From: Streptomyces sp. SM10
GTDB taxonomy: Bacteria > Actinomycetota > Actinomycetes > Streptomycetales > Streptomycetaceae
Reading direction: 5' to 3'
Assembly: GCF_002910915.1 (NCBI RefSeq)
Contig: NZ_NEUF01000081.1
Span: 1 to 64,000 of the forward strand
DNA: 64,000 nucleotides
Below are positions 57,329-64,000 of the stretch, piece by piece. The notes under the pieces are model-generated. The model saw nothing but the letters and a program-made list of their open reading frames with translations. It did not search any database and was not told the DNA's origin. A program made the position numbers and the translations under genes. Each line of letters starts with the position of its first letter. Within the stretch, counting starts at the first letter, position 1.

Positions 57329-57367
57329 GGGAGCTCCTCAGCGGTGGGACTGCCGCTCCACTCGCCG

Positions 57368-57423
57368 TGAAAGGTTTCAATGAGGTTGCTCGGAAGCTAA
57401 ACGGGGATTGCGGGCGCAGTCAA
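57368..57423 (-). promoter_or_regulatory. Promoter and LacI-type operator of the rhamnose operon
   Basis: On the minus strand TTGACT (57418-57423), 17 bp, TTAGCT (57395-57400) form the promoter. TGAAAGGTTTCA (57368-57379), a 12-bp inverted repeat at the start of transcription, is a plausible LacI-family site. The regulator is not in the window. Confidence 0.75.
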
Positions 57424-57495
57424 TGGGTTGATGGCGAAGAGTTCCAGGAAGGGCTGCGATGTACGGACCTGAATGCGGGGAATGCGTGGGCGCCC

Positions 57496-57545
57496 TTGAC
57501 AGTCTCCGCGGGGGCCACTATCTTCGCCGTTTTTGAATCGATTCA
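57496..57545 (+). promoter_or_regulatory. Orphan rightward promoter with a perfect LacI-type operator
   Basis: TTGACA (57496-57501), 17 bp, TATCTT (57519-57524), then TGAATCGATTCA (57534-57545), a perfect 12-bp palindrome similar to the rha operator. It faces away from rhaT, but downstream there is only a converging gene on the opposite strand. A divergent gene, such as other rhamnose genes, may have been lost. Confidence 0.7.
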
Positions 57546-57710
57546 TGACGTGATGACGCATCAGCCCGTGCGCGCGGATGCGCCGGAGGGGCCGGTTCAC
57601 CGCCCCGGCGTGAGACCGGGCGCGGCCGGATGGTCCGGTCCGAGGAGGACGACGAGCCCCGCCCGGCCCGGGACCGGGCGCCGGCCCGCGCGCCGGTGGA
57701 ATGGCCGCCC
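57546..57710. other. Intergenic stretch downstream of the orphan promoter
   Basis: No gene is supported. A frame from 57553 on the plus strand has skewed Arg/Pro/Gly composition and runs antisense into the next gene, so it is not believed. A 17-bp tandem repeat follows. Confidence 0.5.
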
Positions 57711-57778
57711 GGGATCCCCGCCGCTCCGGGATCCCCGCCGCTCCGGAATTCGGGCCGCTCCGGAATTCGGGCCGTTAC
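57711..57778. repeat. Four 17-bp tandem repeats
   Basis: GGGATCCCCGCCGCTCC occurs twice (57711-57727, 57728-57744), followed by two related units GGAATTCGGGCCGCTCC (57745-57761) and a variant (57762-57778). Each unit starts with a 6-bp palindrome. The last unit overlaps the stop codon of the phosphoribosyltransferase fusion gene. Confidence 0.9.
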
Positions 57779-59040
57779 GGGGAGAGGTGCGCGGTGAACC
57801 AGTCCCGGGCGAGGTCCGCGACCCGGTCCAGGGCGCCAGGCTCCTCGAACAGATGCGTGGCGTCCGGGACGACCTCCAGCCGGTTCTCGCAGTGCAGTGC
57901 CAGCTGCGCCTGACGGTTCAGGTCGATCACCGTGGTGTCGGCGCCGCCCACGACGAGCAGGGTCGGCGCCCGCACCAGGGACAGATCGGCCCCGGCGAGG
58001 TCGGGACGCCCACCGCGGGAGACCACGGCGCCGATGACCGAGTCCGACGCGGCGGCGGCCCGCAGCGCGGCCGCCGCCCCCGTGCTCGCCCCGAAGGCGC
58101 CGACCGGGAGGGCGACCCGGTTCCGCAGCCAGCGCGTGGTGTCCGCCAGCCGCCCGGCCAGCAGCCCGATGTCGAAGACGTTGGCGCGGTAGACCTCCTC
58201 GCCGGGCGTGAGCAGGTCGAAGAGCAGTGTGCCGAGGCCGGCGCGGTTGAGGGCGACGGCCACGGAACGGTTGCGCGGGCTGTTGCGGCTGCTGCCCGAA
58301 CCGTGGGCGAACACCACCACCGCCCCCGCGTCCGGAGGGAGGGTGAGATCCCCGGCGAGAGGCACCCCGCCCGCGTCCACCTCGACCTCCTCGGTCGTGA
58401 CGGTGCCTTGCGCGGCCCGCCCCAGCAGGGAGACGACCTCCTCGTCGGAGGTCTGGGAGAAGTCCCGGTACCACTCGCCCACGGCGGAGAACAGGCTCGG
58501 CGTGGAGAGGCACACCACCTCGTCCACGTCGTCGGCGAGCCGGGCGGCCACATCCGGCGAGGCGACCGGCACCGCCAGGGCGACATAGGAGGCGCCCTGC
58601 GCCCGGACCACCTGGCAGGCCGCCCGCGCGGTCGCCCCGGTGGCGACCCCGTCGTCCACCACGACGACGGCGCGCCCCTCCAGGGGCAGGCGGGGCCGCC
58701 CCTCGCGGTACACATGCGCCCGCCGCAGCAGCTCGGCCTCCTCGGTGCGCTCCACGGACACCACGTCGTCCGCGCGTACACCGGCGTGGCGGACGATCTC
58801 CTCGCTGATGACCCGGACCCCGTCCTCGCCGATGGCGCCGAACCCCAGCTCCGGGTGGGACGGCACCCCGAGCTTGCGGACGACGATCACATCGAGCGGG
58901 GCGCCGAGCTCCCGCGCCACCTCGTAGGCCACCGGGACGCCGCCGCGCGGCAGCCCCAGGACGACCGGGTCGCGCGGCTCCAGGTGGCGCAGTGCCGCGG
59001 CGAGCCGTCGCCCGGCATCCGTGCGGTCGGTGAACAGCAC
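57775..59040 (-). CDS. Phosphoribosyltransferase-alpha/beta hydrolase fusion
   Basis: A 421-residue two-domain protein. The N-terminal part (about 1-215) is a type I phosphoribosyltransferase with VVLGLPRGGVPVAYEVA and PRPP-loop VVVVDDGVATGATARAA. The C-terminal part (about 225-421) is a dienelactone-hydrolase-like domain with VFAHGSGSSRNSPRN, nucleophile elbow GASTG and a late THLFEEPGAL carrying the His. Such fusions occur in other actinobacteria, but the reaction is not known. The GTG start at 59040 has GGAGG about 9 nt upstream. Confidence 0.9.
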   Translation of the reverse strand: MLFTDRTDAGRRLAAALRHLEPRDPVVLGLPRGGVPVAYEVARELGAPLDVIVVRKLGVPSHPELGFGAIGEDGVRVISEEIVRHAGVRADDVVSVERTEEAELLRRAHVYREGRPRLPLEGRAVVVVDDGVATGATARAACQVVRAQGASYVALAVPVASPDVAARLADDVDEVVCLSTPSLFSAVGEWYRDFSQTSDEEVVSLLGRAAQGTVTTEEVEVDAGGVPLAGDLTLPPDAGAVVVFAHGSGSSRNSPRNRSVAVALNRAGLGTLLFDLLTPGEEVYRANVFDIGLLAGRLADTTRWLRNRVALPVGAFGASTGAAAALRAAAASDSVIGAVVSRGGRPDLAGADLSLVRAPTLLVVGGADTTVIDLNRQAQLALHCENRLEVVPDATHLFEEPGALDRVADLARDWFTAHLSP

Positions 59041-59106
59041 GGTGGTTCACCTCCAACGGGGGAAGAGCGGAACGCACACACACCCCCACCTTCGAAACAA
59101 TCCCAT

Positions 59107-59817
59107 GTGCGCTGGTTCGGCAAGTCGGGGACGGTCGGTCCTACGGGGCGGATCGGCGCGGTACTGATCGACATCGACGGCGTGCTCACGGTGTCCTGGG
59201 AGCCGCTGCCCGGCGCCGTCGAGGCCATGGAGCGGCTGCGTGCCGCGGACGTCCCCCTGGCGCTGGTCACCAACACCACCTCCCGGACGCGTGCCCGTAT
59301 CGCCCGGCGGCTCGCGGACGCGGGCTTCCCCGTCGGCCCCGACGACATCCGCACCGCGCCCGCCGTCACCGCAGCCCACCTGCGCGAGCACCATCCGGAG
59401 GCGCGGTGCCCGCTGATCAGCGCCGGTGACGTACGCGATGACCTGCCGGGCGTGGACCTGGTCGAGGAGGAGGACGCCGGGGGAGCCGTGCCCGACGGGC
59501 TCGACCTCGACACCGGGGCCTTCCTGCTCGGCCTGGAGCGGGCGGCGGGGACCGAAGCCGTCGTCACGGGCAAGCCGTCCGGCGCCTTCTTCGCCACCGC
59601 CCTGGCCCACCTCGGCGCCGAGCCGGCAGGGGTGCTGATGGCCGGCGACGACATCGACACGGATGTGCTGGCCGCCCAGGGCCACGGCATCACCGGGGTG
59701 TTGGTCAGGACGGGCAAGTACCGGCCGGAGACCCGCGCGGCGGCCGACGGCACCCCGGACCACGTCGTGGACACGTTCGCGGACGTGCCCGCACTCGTGG
59801 AGCGGCTGGGGCGCTGA
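59107..59817 (+). CDS. HAD-superfamily sugar/nucleotide phosphatase-like protein
   Basis: A 236-residue haloacid-dehalogenase hydrolase of the NagD/LHPP type: LIDIDGVLTVSWEPLPGAVE as motif I with its two Asp residues, LVTNTTSRTRARI as motif II (Thr), a Lys in VVTGKPSGAFF, and MAGDDIDTDVLAAQ as motif IV (Asp). No good start exists: the GTG at 59107 is the first in frame, but lacks a clear ribosome site. It is divergent from the fusion gene, 66 bp away. Confidence 0.8.
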   Translation: MRWFGKSGTVGPTGRIGAVLIDIDGVLTVSWEPLPGAVEAMERLRAADVPLALVTNTTSRTRARIARRLADAGFPVGPDDIRTAPAVTAAHLREHHPEARCPLISAGDVRDDLPGVDLVEEEDAGGAVPDGLDLDTGAFLLGLERAAGTEAVVTGKPSGAFFATALAHLGAEPAGVLMAGDDIDTDVLAAQGHGITGVLVRTGKYRPETRAAADGTPDHVVDTFADVPALVERLGR

Positions 59818-59930
59818 CTTCACGCGCCGGTGCGAACGCGAGAACACGCTGGCATGTGAACGTGCCGACGCATCACGGTGCTTACGCCTGCGCTACGCCG
59901 CACTCGCTACGGTGCTGCGGGCTGCGGAAA

Positions 59931-59952
59931 AGGCCCTCCTGGGGGAGGGCCT
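59931..59952 (-). terminator. Intrinsic terminator of tRNA-Arg
   Basis: AGGCCCTCC and GGAGGGCCT pair perfectly around a 4-nt loop; read on the minus strand the stem is followed by TTTT, giving a textbook rho-independent terminator 20 nt beyond the tRNA. Confidence 0.85.
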
Positions 59953-59971
59953 CACCGTGGTGCGATCGGTG

Positions 59972-60044
59972 CGCCCCCGGCAGGACTCGAACCTGCGGCC
60001 AAGCGCTTAGAAGGCGCCTGCTCTATCCACTGAGCTACGGGGGC
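59972..60044 (-). tRNA. tRNA-Arg, anticodon UCU
   Basis: Read on the minus strand: acceptor stem GCCCCCG/CGGGGGC, D-arm GCTC/GAGC, anticodon stem GGCGC with loop CTTCTAA (anticodon UCU), T-arm GCAGG-TTCGAGT-CCTGC. Length 73 nt without the CCA, which is not encoded here. It reads AGA, a rare codon at this GC. No integrase or repeated 3' end nearby was seen, so the tRNA is not an occupied attachment site here. Confidence 0.95.
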
Positions 60045-60363
60045 CGGGTGTCCGGCCTGGTGTCCCGGAAGGCGCTGGTTCAAGCCATCCGTGACCTTGC
60101 GGGGACAAGGATAGGGCTCAGATCGCCTCGTCCCGGTTGCTTCACCTGCGTGGCACGATGTGGAGGTTCGGTGAAGCGAACCGATAATCGCAGGTAGGTG
60201 CGATTCGCGCATCGCTTTTCACGCCTCACGCCCCGGGTGTTGTGCACTCGTTATGCCTGCGCCCCACTCGTCCCCTCTGTCCCCTGGAGCGGATTCGCCG
60301 CGCAGAGGGGCTTATACGCTTCAAAAAGGCGTCAAAATTGGGCATTCTTCACATGTGGTAACC
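60045..60363 (+). promoter_or_regulatory. Region upstream of dynA with inverted repeat and GATAAT
   Basis: GGTTCG (60165-60170) and CGAACC (60177-60182) form an inverted repeat directly followed by GATAAT (60183-60188), a possible -10. The 175 nt from there to the dynA start include an A-rich stretch at 60322-60327. Regulator sites of sporulation proteins could not be assigned from the sequence. Confidence 0.45.
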
Positions 60364-62007
60364 ATGGATGTACGGCCCCAGCTCATCGACGCACTTTCCG
60401 CCCTGCGCGACCGTGTCGCTGCCGTGCGTCTTCCACTTCCGCTGCCGGGGGCCCCACGCGCCCGGCAGACGCGGACCGAACTCCTCGCCCAGCTCGACGA
60501 CTACCTCGTACCCCGCCTCAAGGATCCCGAGGCACCGCTGCTCGCGGTGATCGGGGGGTCCACCGGCGCGGGCAAGTCGACCCTGGTCAACTCCCTGGTG
60601 GGGTGCCGGGTCAGTGAGGCCGGCGTGCTCCGGCCCACGACGCGCACTCCCGTGCTCGTCTGCCACCCGGACGACCACCACTGGTTCGCCGGGGTGCGGG
60701 TCCTGCCGCAGCTGACCCGCGTCTGGCTGCCTCCGGGGCGGGTCCCGGACCCGGACGGGCTCGACCACCTCGGCGTCGACGGCGAGCGGGACGACACCGT
60801 GCTGCGGGTGGAGACCGCGGCGACCCTGCCCCGCGGGCTCGCGCTCCTGGACGCTCCCGACATCGACTCCCTCGTCGTACGGAACCGGGTCCTGGCCGCC
60901 GAACTCGTCTGCGCCGCCGACGTATGGGTCATGGTGACCACCGCGTCCCGGTACGCGGACGCCGTGCCGTGGCATCTGCTGCGCACGGCCAAGGAGTACG
61001 ACGCCTCGCTGGTCACCGTCCTGGACCGGGTGCCGCACCAGGTGATCGGCGAGGTGTCCCGGCAGTACGCGGCCCTGCTCACCCGGGCCGGGCTTGGCGA
61101 GGTGCCCCGCTTCACCATCCCGGAACTGCCGGAGTCCGCGGGCGGCGGCAGCGGGCTGCTGCCCACCACCGCCGTCGCACCCCTGCGCGCCTGGCTCACC
61201 CACCGGGCGCAGGACCCTGCGGCCCGTCAGCAGGCCGTGGGACGCACGGCGTCCGGGGTCATCGACTCGCTCAACGTACGGATGCCCGAGCTCGCCGGGG
61301 CGGTGGCCGCCCAGTACGCGGCGGCCGTGCGGCTGACCGGTGTGGTCGAGGAGGCGTACGGGAAGGAACTGTCGCGCGTGCGGCGGCGGCTCCGTGACGG
61401 CGCGGTGCTCGCCGGCGGCGCCCGCACCCGGTGGCGCGGATATCCGCTGTACAGCACCGCGGGAGAGCTGTTGGACGCCCTGGTGGAGAGCCTGGTGGCC
61501 TTGCTGCAGTGCGCGGTGGCGGCGTCCGACGAGCAGATCCGGACGACCTGGCAGCGCGAGCCGGCCGCCGGGAACTTCCGATTCGAGGAGGCCGGCCGGG
61601 AGGCGGGCGGCTGGGGGCCCGCCGAGGACATCCAGGGCCGGATCGGCATGGCCGTACGGCGCTGGCGGCGGGTCCTGGAGGAACTGGCCGAGGAGGAGGC
61701 GCGGCTGCTCGAACGCAACGCCGCACCCGACGCCGAGACGGTGGCCGCTCTGCTGGCCGCCGCCCTCCTCGGCGGACGCCGCGCCAGGGGGGCCGGGGAG
61801 CAGCTCGCCGAACGGATCGGGGCCCAGGGGGCGCTGCGCCTGCGCGACAAGGGCGGGGCCCTGCTCACCAGTTGCCTCGACCAGGTCATGCACGGCGAAC
61901 GCGACCGGCGGCTCGCCCCTCTGGACGCCCTCGAAGTCGCGCCCGAGCCGCAGGCCGAACTCATCGCCGCGCTGTCCGTACTGCAGAAGGAGAGGTGGCA
62001 GCGATGA
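60364..62007 (+). CDS. dynA: Dynamin-like GTPase of sporulation septation, soluble partner
   Basis: A 547-residue large GTPase. The P-loop is GGSTGAGKS (64-72), the switch region [10 protein letters not shown] with a conserved Thr, the G3-like [11 protein letters not shown], and G4-like TVLDRV. No membrane segment is seen. In Streptomyces, DynA and DynB are encoded together and stabilise FtsZ rings during sporulation (published for S. venezuelae); assignment here rests on P-loop type, length, gene order and the membrane partner. ATG 60364 has no strong ribosome site. It overlaps dynB by ATGA. Confidence 0.85.
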   Translation: MDVRPQLIDALSALRDRVAAVRLPLPLPGAPRARQTRTELLAQLDDYLVPRLKDPEAPLLAVIGGSTGAGKSTLVNSLVGCRVSEAGVLRPTTRTPVLVCHPDDHHWFAGVRVLPQLTRVWLPPGRVPDPDGLDHLGVDGERDDTVLRVETAATLPRGLALLDAPDIDSLVVRNRVLAAELVCAADVWVMVTTASRYADAVPWHLLRTAKEYDASLVTVLDRVPHQVIGEVSRQYAALLTRAGLGEVPRFTIPELPESAGGGSGLLPTTAVAPLRAWLTHRAQDPAARQQAVGRTASGVIDSLNVRMPELAGAVAAQYAAAVRLTGVVEEAYGKELSRVRRRLRDGAVLAGGARTRWRGYPLYSTAGELLDALVESLVALLQCAVAASDEQIRTTWQREPAAGNFRFEEAGREAGGWGPAEDIQGRIGMAVRRWRRVLEELAEEEARLLERNAAPDAETVAALLAAALLGGRRARGAGEQLAERIGAQGALRLRDKGGALLTSCLDQVMHGERDRRLAPLDALEVAPEPQAELIAALSVLQKERWQR

Positions 62008-63950
62008 CTGCCGTCACTGACCAGGGCCGGGATCAGGGGCAGGGGCCCGAGCGGGAGAGCGCGGAGGAACCCGGGAAGGGCGAGGGGCGGCGCTGGGACG
62101 ACGGGCTGATCGCGCGCCGCGCCGCCGAGGCGGCGCAGGAGGGCGCGGAGAGCGCGCCGGTTCCCCGGGACGAGCCGGGGCCCCAGGTCGAGGCGTACGG
62201 ACTGCCCGGCAGTCCGCTGCGGCCCCGGCTGGACGCCCTGCGCGAACTGGTCGGGCTCTCCCGCGCCCGGCTCGACGGGGACACCCTCGCCGAGGCGGGG
62301 CGCGTGCTCGACGAGGCGTCGGCGCGCCAGCGGCTCTCCTCCCGGCACACGGTCGTCGCCATCGCCGGAGCCACCGGCAGCGGGAAGTCCACCCTCTTCA
62401 ACGCGCTCGCGGGCGTCCAGATCTCCGACACCGGGCTGCGCAGGCCGACCACCTCGGCCCCCATCGCCTGCAGCTGGACCGACGGTGCGGCCGGGCTGCT
62501 CGACCGGCTGGCGATCCCCGGCCGGCTGCGGCGCCGGCCGGTGCAGGGCGGCACGGCCACCGACGAGGCGCTCCAGGGGCTCGTCCTGGTGGACCTGCCC
62601 GACCACGACTCGGCGGCGACCGGGCACCGGGACCAGGTGGACCGGGTGCTGGCCCTGGTCGACGCGGTGATCTGGGTCGTCGACCCGGAGAAATACGCCG
62701 ACGCTGCCCTGCACGAGCGCTATCTGCGACCGCTCGCCGGGCACGCCGAGATCTCCTTCGTCGTGCTCAACCAGATCGACCGGCTCTCCGGCGAGGCCGC
62801 CGACCTGGTCCTGGACGATCTGCGCCGGCTGCTCGACGAGGACGGCATGGCCGTCGGGGAGCACGGCGAACCGGGTGCCACGGTCATGCCCCTGTCCGCG
62901 CTGAGCGGCGCCGGCGTGGGCGACCTGCGCGAGCTGCTCGGCAGGTTCGTCCAGGCCCGTACGGCGGCGGCCCGCAGGCTCTCCGCCGACGTGGACGCGG
63001 CCGCGGCCCGGCTCAGGCCGGTGTATGTCGCCGAGGGCAGGCCGGGGCTGGGGGAGCGGGCTCGCGAGGAGTTCACCGACCGGCTCGCCGAAGCCGTCGG
63101 CGCCGCAGCGGCCGGGCAGGCGTCCGAGCGCGAGTGGCGCAGGAACGCGGGGCGCGCCTGCGGGACGCCGTGGCTGCGGCTCTGGCGCTGGTACGAGTCC
63201 ACCCGGCAGCTGGGCGGCCTCGACCTGATGGCGCAGGCCCTCGCGCCGCCGGAGGAGGAGCTCACCGCCCGGCAGCGGGTGGAGCAGGCCGTGCGGAAGC
63301 TGGCGGACGACGCGGTGGACGGACTGCCCACGCCGTGGGCGCAGGCCGTGCGGGAGGCGGCGGTGAACGGGGCGAAGGGACTGCCTGAGGCACTGGACGG
63401 GCTGGCGCGGAACGCACAGGCGGGAGCCCCCGGCCGCGGCCGCGGGGGGAGCGGGGACACCGCGTCCACCCCGGTGGGAAGGAGCGGGAAGGACTCGGCG
63501 AAGGGCGCCGGAAAGCGTGGCTCCGGCCCCTCGGGCACGGCCCCGGTCCCGTCCGCGGCCGCCCAGGGAGGGCGCCCCGCCAGGCCGCCGCGCCCGGCGT
63601 GGTGGCCTGCGGCGGTGCTCGCGCAGGCCTCGATGACGCTGCTTCAGATCTTCGGCGGGCTGTGGCTGCTGGGCCAGATCGTGGGCGTGCTCGAACCGGG
63701 CCTGCTGATCCCGGCCCTGCTGATGCTGGCCGGGGTGGTCGGGGGACCACTCGTCGAGTGGGCGTGCGCCGCCGCCGCGCGCGGGCCGGCCCGCAGGTAC
63801 GGGCAGGAGGCGGAACGGCGTCTCCGCGAGGCCGCCGCCGGCTGCGGCCGGGCCAGGGTCCTCGACCCGGTGGCGGCGGAGCTGGCGCGCTACCGGGAGG
63901 TGCGGGAGCGGTACGTGGCGGTGACGGAGTTCTCCACAACCGGCGGGTAA
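62004..63950 (+). CDS. dynB: Dynamin-like GTPase of sporulation septation, membrane partner
   Basis: A 648-residue GTPase. After a disordered acidic start come the P-loop GATGSGKS (122-129), switch [12 protein letters not shown]3 [10 protein letters not shown] and G4 LNQIDRL. Near residues 540-600 are two hydrophobic segments separated by a short loop, placing the C-terminal helix back in the cytoplasm, as in membrane-bound DynB. A Gly/Ser/Pro-rich linker (about 475-535) precedes them. The gene is coupled to dynA, and the sequence after 63950 shows no gene within the window. Confidence 0.87.
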   Translation: MTAVTDQGRDQGQGPERESAEEPGKGEGRRWDDGLIARRAAEAAQEGAESAPVPRDEPGPQVEAYGLPGSPLRPRLDALRELVGLSRARLDGDTLAEAGRVLDEASARQRLSSRHTVVAIAGATGSGKSTLFNALAGVQISDTGLRRPTTSAPIACSWTDGAAGLLDRLAIPGRLRRRPVQGGTATDEALQGLVLVDLPDHDSAATGHRDQVDRVLALVDAVIWVVDPEKYADAALHERYLRPLAGHAEISFVVLNQIDRLSGEAADLVLDDLRRLLDEDGMAVGEHGEPGATVMPLSALSGAGVGDLRELLGRFVQARTAAARRLSADVDAAAARLRPVYVAEGRPGLGERAREEFTDRLAEAVGAAAAGQASEREWRRNAGRACGTPWLRLWRWYESTRQLGGLDLMAQALAPPEEELTARQRVEQAVRKLADDAVDGLPTPWAQAVREAAVNGAKGLPEALDGLARNAQAGAPGRGRGGSGDTASTPVGRSGKDSAKGAGKRGSGPSGTAPVPSAAAQGGRPARPPRPAWWPAAVLAQASMTLLQIFGGLWLLGQIVGVLEPGLLIPALLMLAGVVGGPLVEWACAAAARGPARRYGQEAERRLREAAAGCGRARVLDPVAAELARYREVRERYVAVTEFSTTGG

Positions 63951-64000
63951 TCCACAGGCCCCGGCAGGATTCCCGGCTTCCGTCCAGCATGGTGTGCAGC

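Noticed and set aside
57205-59817. 870-codon plus-strand frame covering the phosphoribosyltransferase fusion
   Set aside because: Only the part after about 59107 (HAD family) shows conserved motifs. The rest is antisense to a convincing gene and was not called.

Overview
The window is a stretch of Streptomyces-type chromosome. Its GC is very high, and it carries a SARP/AfsR regulator, a LAL-type LuxR regulator, two lanthipeptide systems and a DynA/DynB sporulation dynamin pair. GTG starts and ATGA or GTGA stop/start overlaps are common. No transposase, integrase, phage gene, rRNA or CRISPR array was seen. Strain and species cannot be fixed from the sequence alone.

Region 1 (1-14.2 kb) is a RiPP locus and the most unusual part. 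A radical SAM/SPASM protein (running off the left edge) faces away from a 52-codon precursor gene with a class III leader motif (VLDLQ). A perfect UUCG-capped hairpin, an MFS exporter and a class III synthetase (LanKC) follow. Head-on to these is a minus-strand block: a class II synthetase (LanM), an 11-nt gap, a 64-residue precursor with no cysteine, a LAL regulator and a SARP regulator. Two lanthipeptide classes and a radical SAM enzyme therefore sit under what look like shared regulators, and both precursors have odd cysteine content.

Region 2 (14.4-28.2 kb): a LacI regulator diverges from a three-gene, translationally coupled sugar-catabolic operon (Gfo/Idh oxidoreductase, DUF993 aldolase-like protein, sugar isomerase). 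Next come a histone-tail-like protein with hendecad repeats, an HxlR/RidA divergent pair, a methyltransferase, a class C beta-lactamase-fold hydrolase, an internally deleted DinB pseudogene, a small lipoprotein, a RecD2-like helicase and citrate synthase.

Region 3 (28.2-36.5 kb): copper export (copA, copZ with a CsoR-type operator), a TetR/MMPL divergent pair with an operator inside the promoter, a zinc alcohol dehydrogenase and a small HTH protein.

Region 4 (36.6-44.1 kb): inositol catabolism. iolC, a (beta/alpha)8 protein, iolB, iolD and iolA form one operon ended by a perfect 20-bp hairpin; a TIM-barrel isomerase (IolE-like) diverges from it. No iolG is present here.

Region 5 (44.3-52.2 kb): secreted DUF5829 and DUF4291 proteins, an internally deleted SDR pseudogene, a GNAT enzyme, an unusual extracellular-hydrolase/ABC-ATPase fusion with its permease, and a VWA lipoprotein.

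Region 6 (52.2-59.8 kb): an L-rhamnose ABC importer with mutarotase, under a LacI-type operator. A second promoter/operator points the other way at no gene. Then come a phosphoribosyltransferase-hydrolase fusion and a HAD protein.

Region 7 (59.8-64 kb): tRNA-Arg(UCU) with its terminator, then the dynAB operon.
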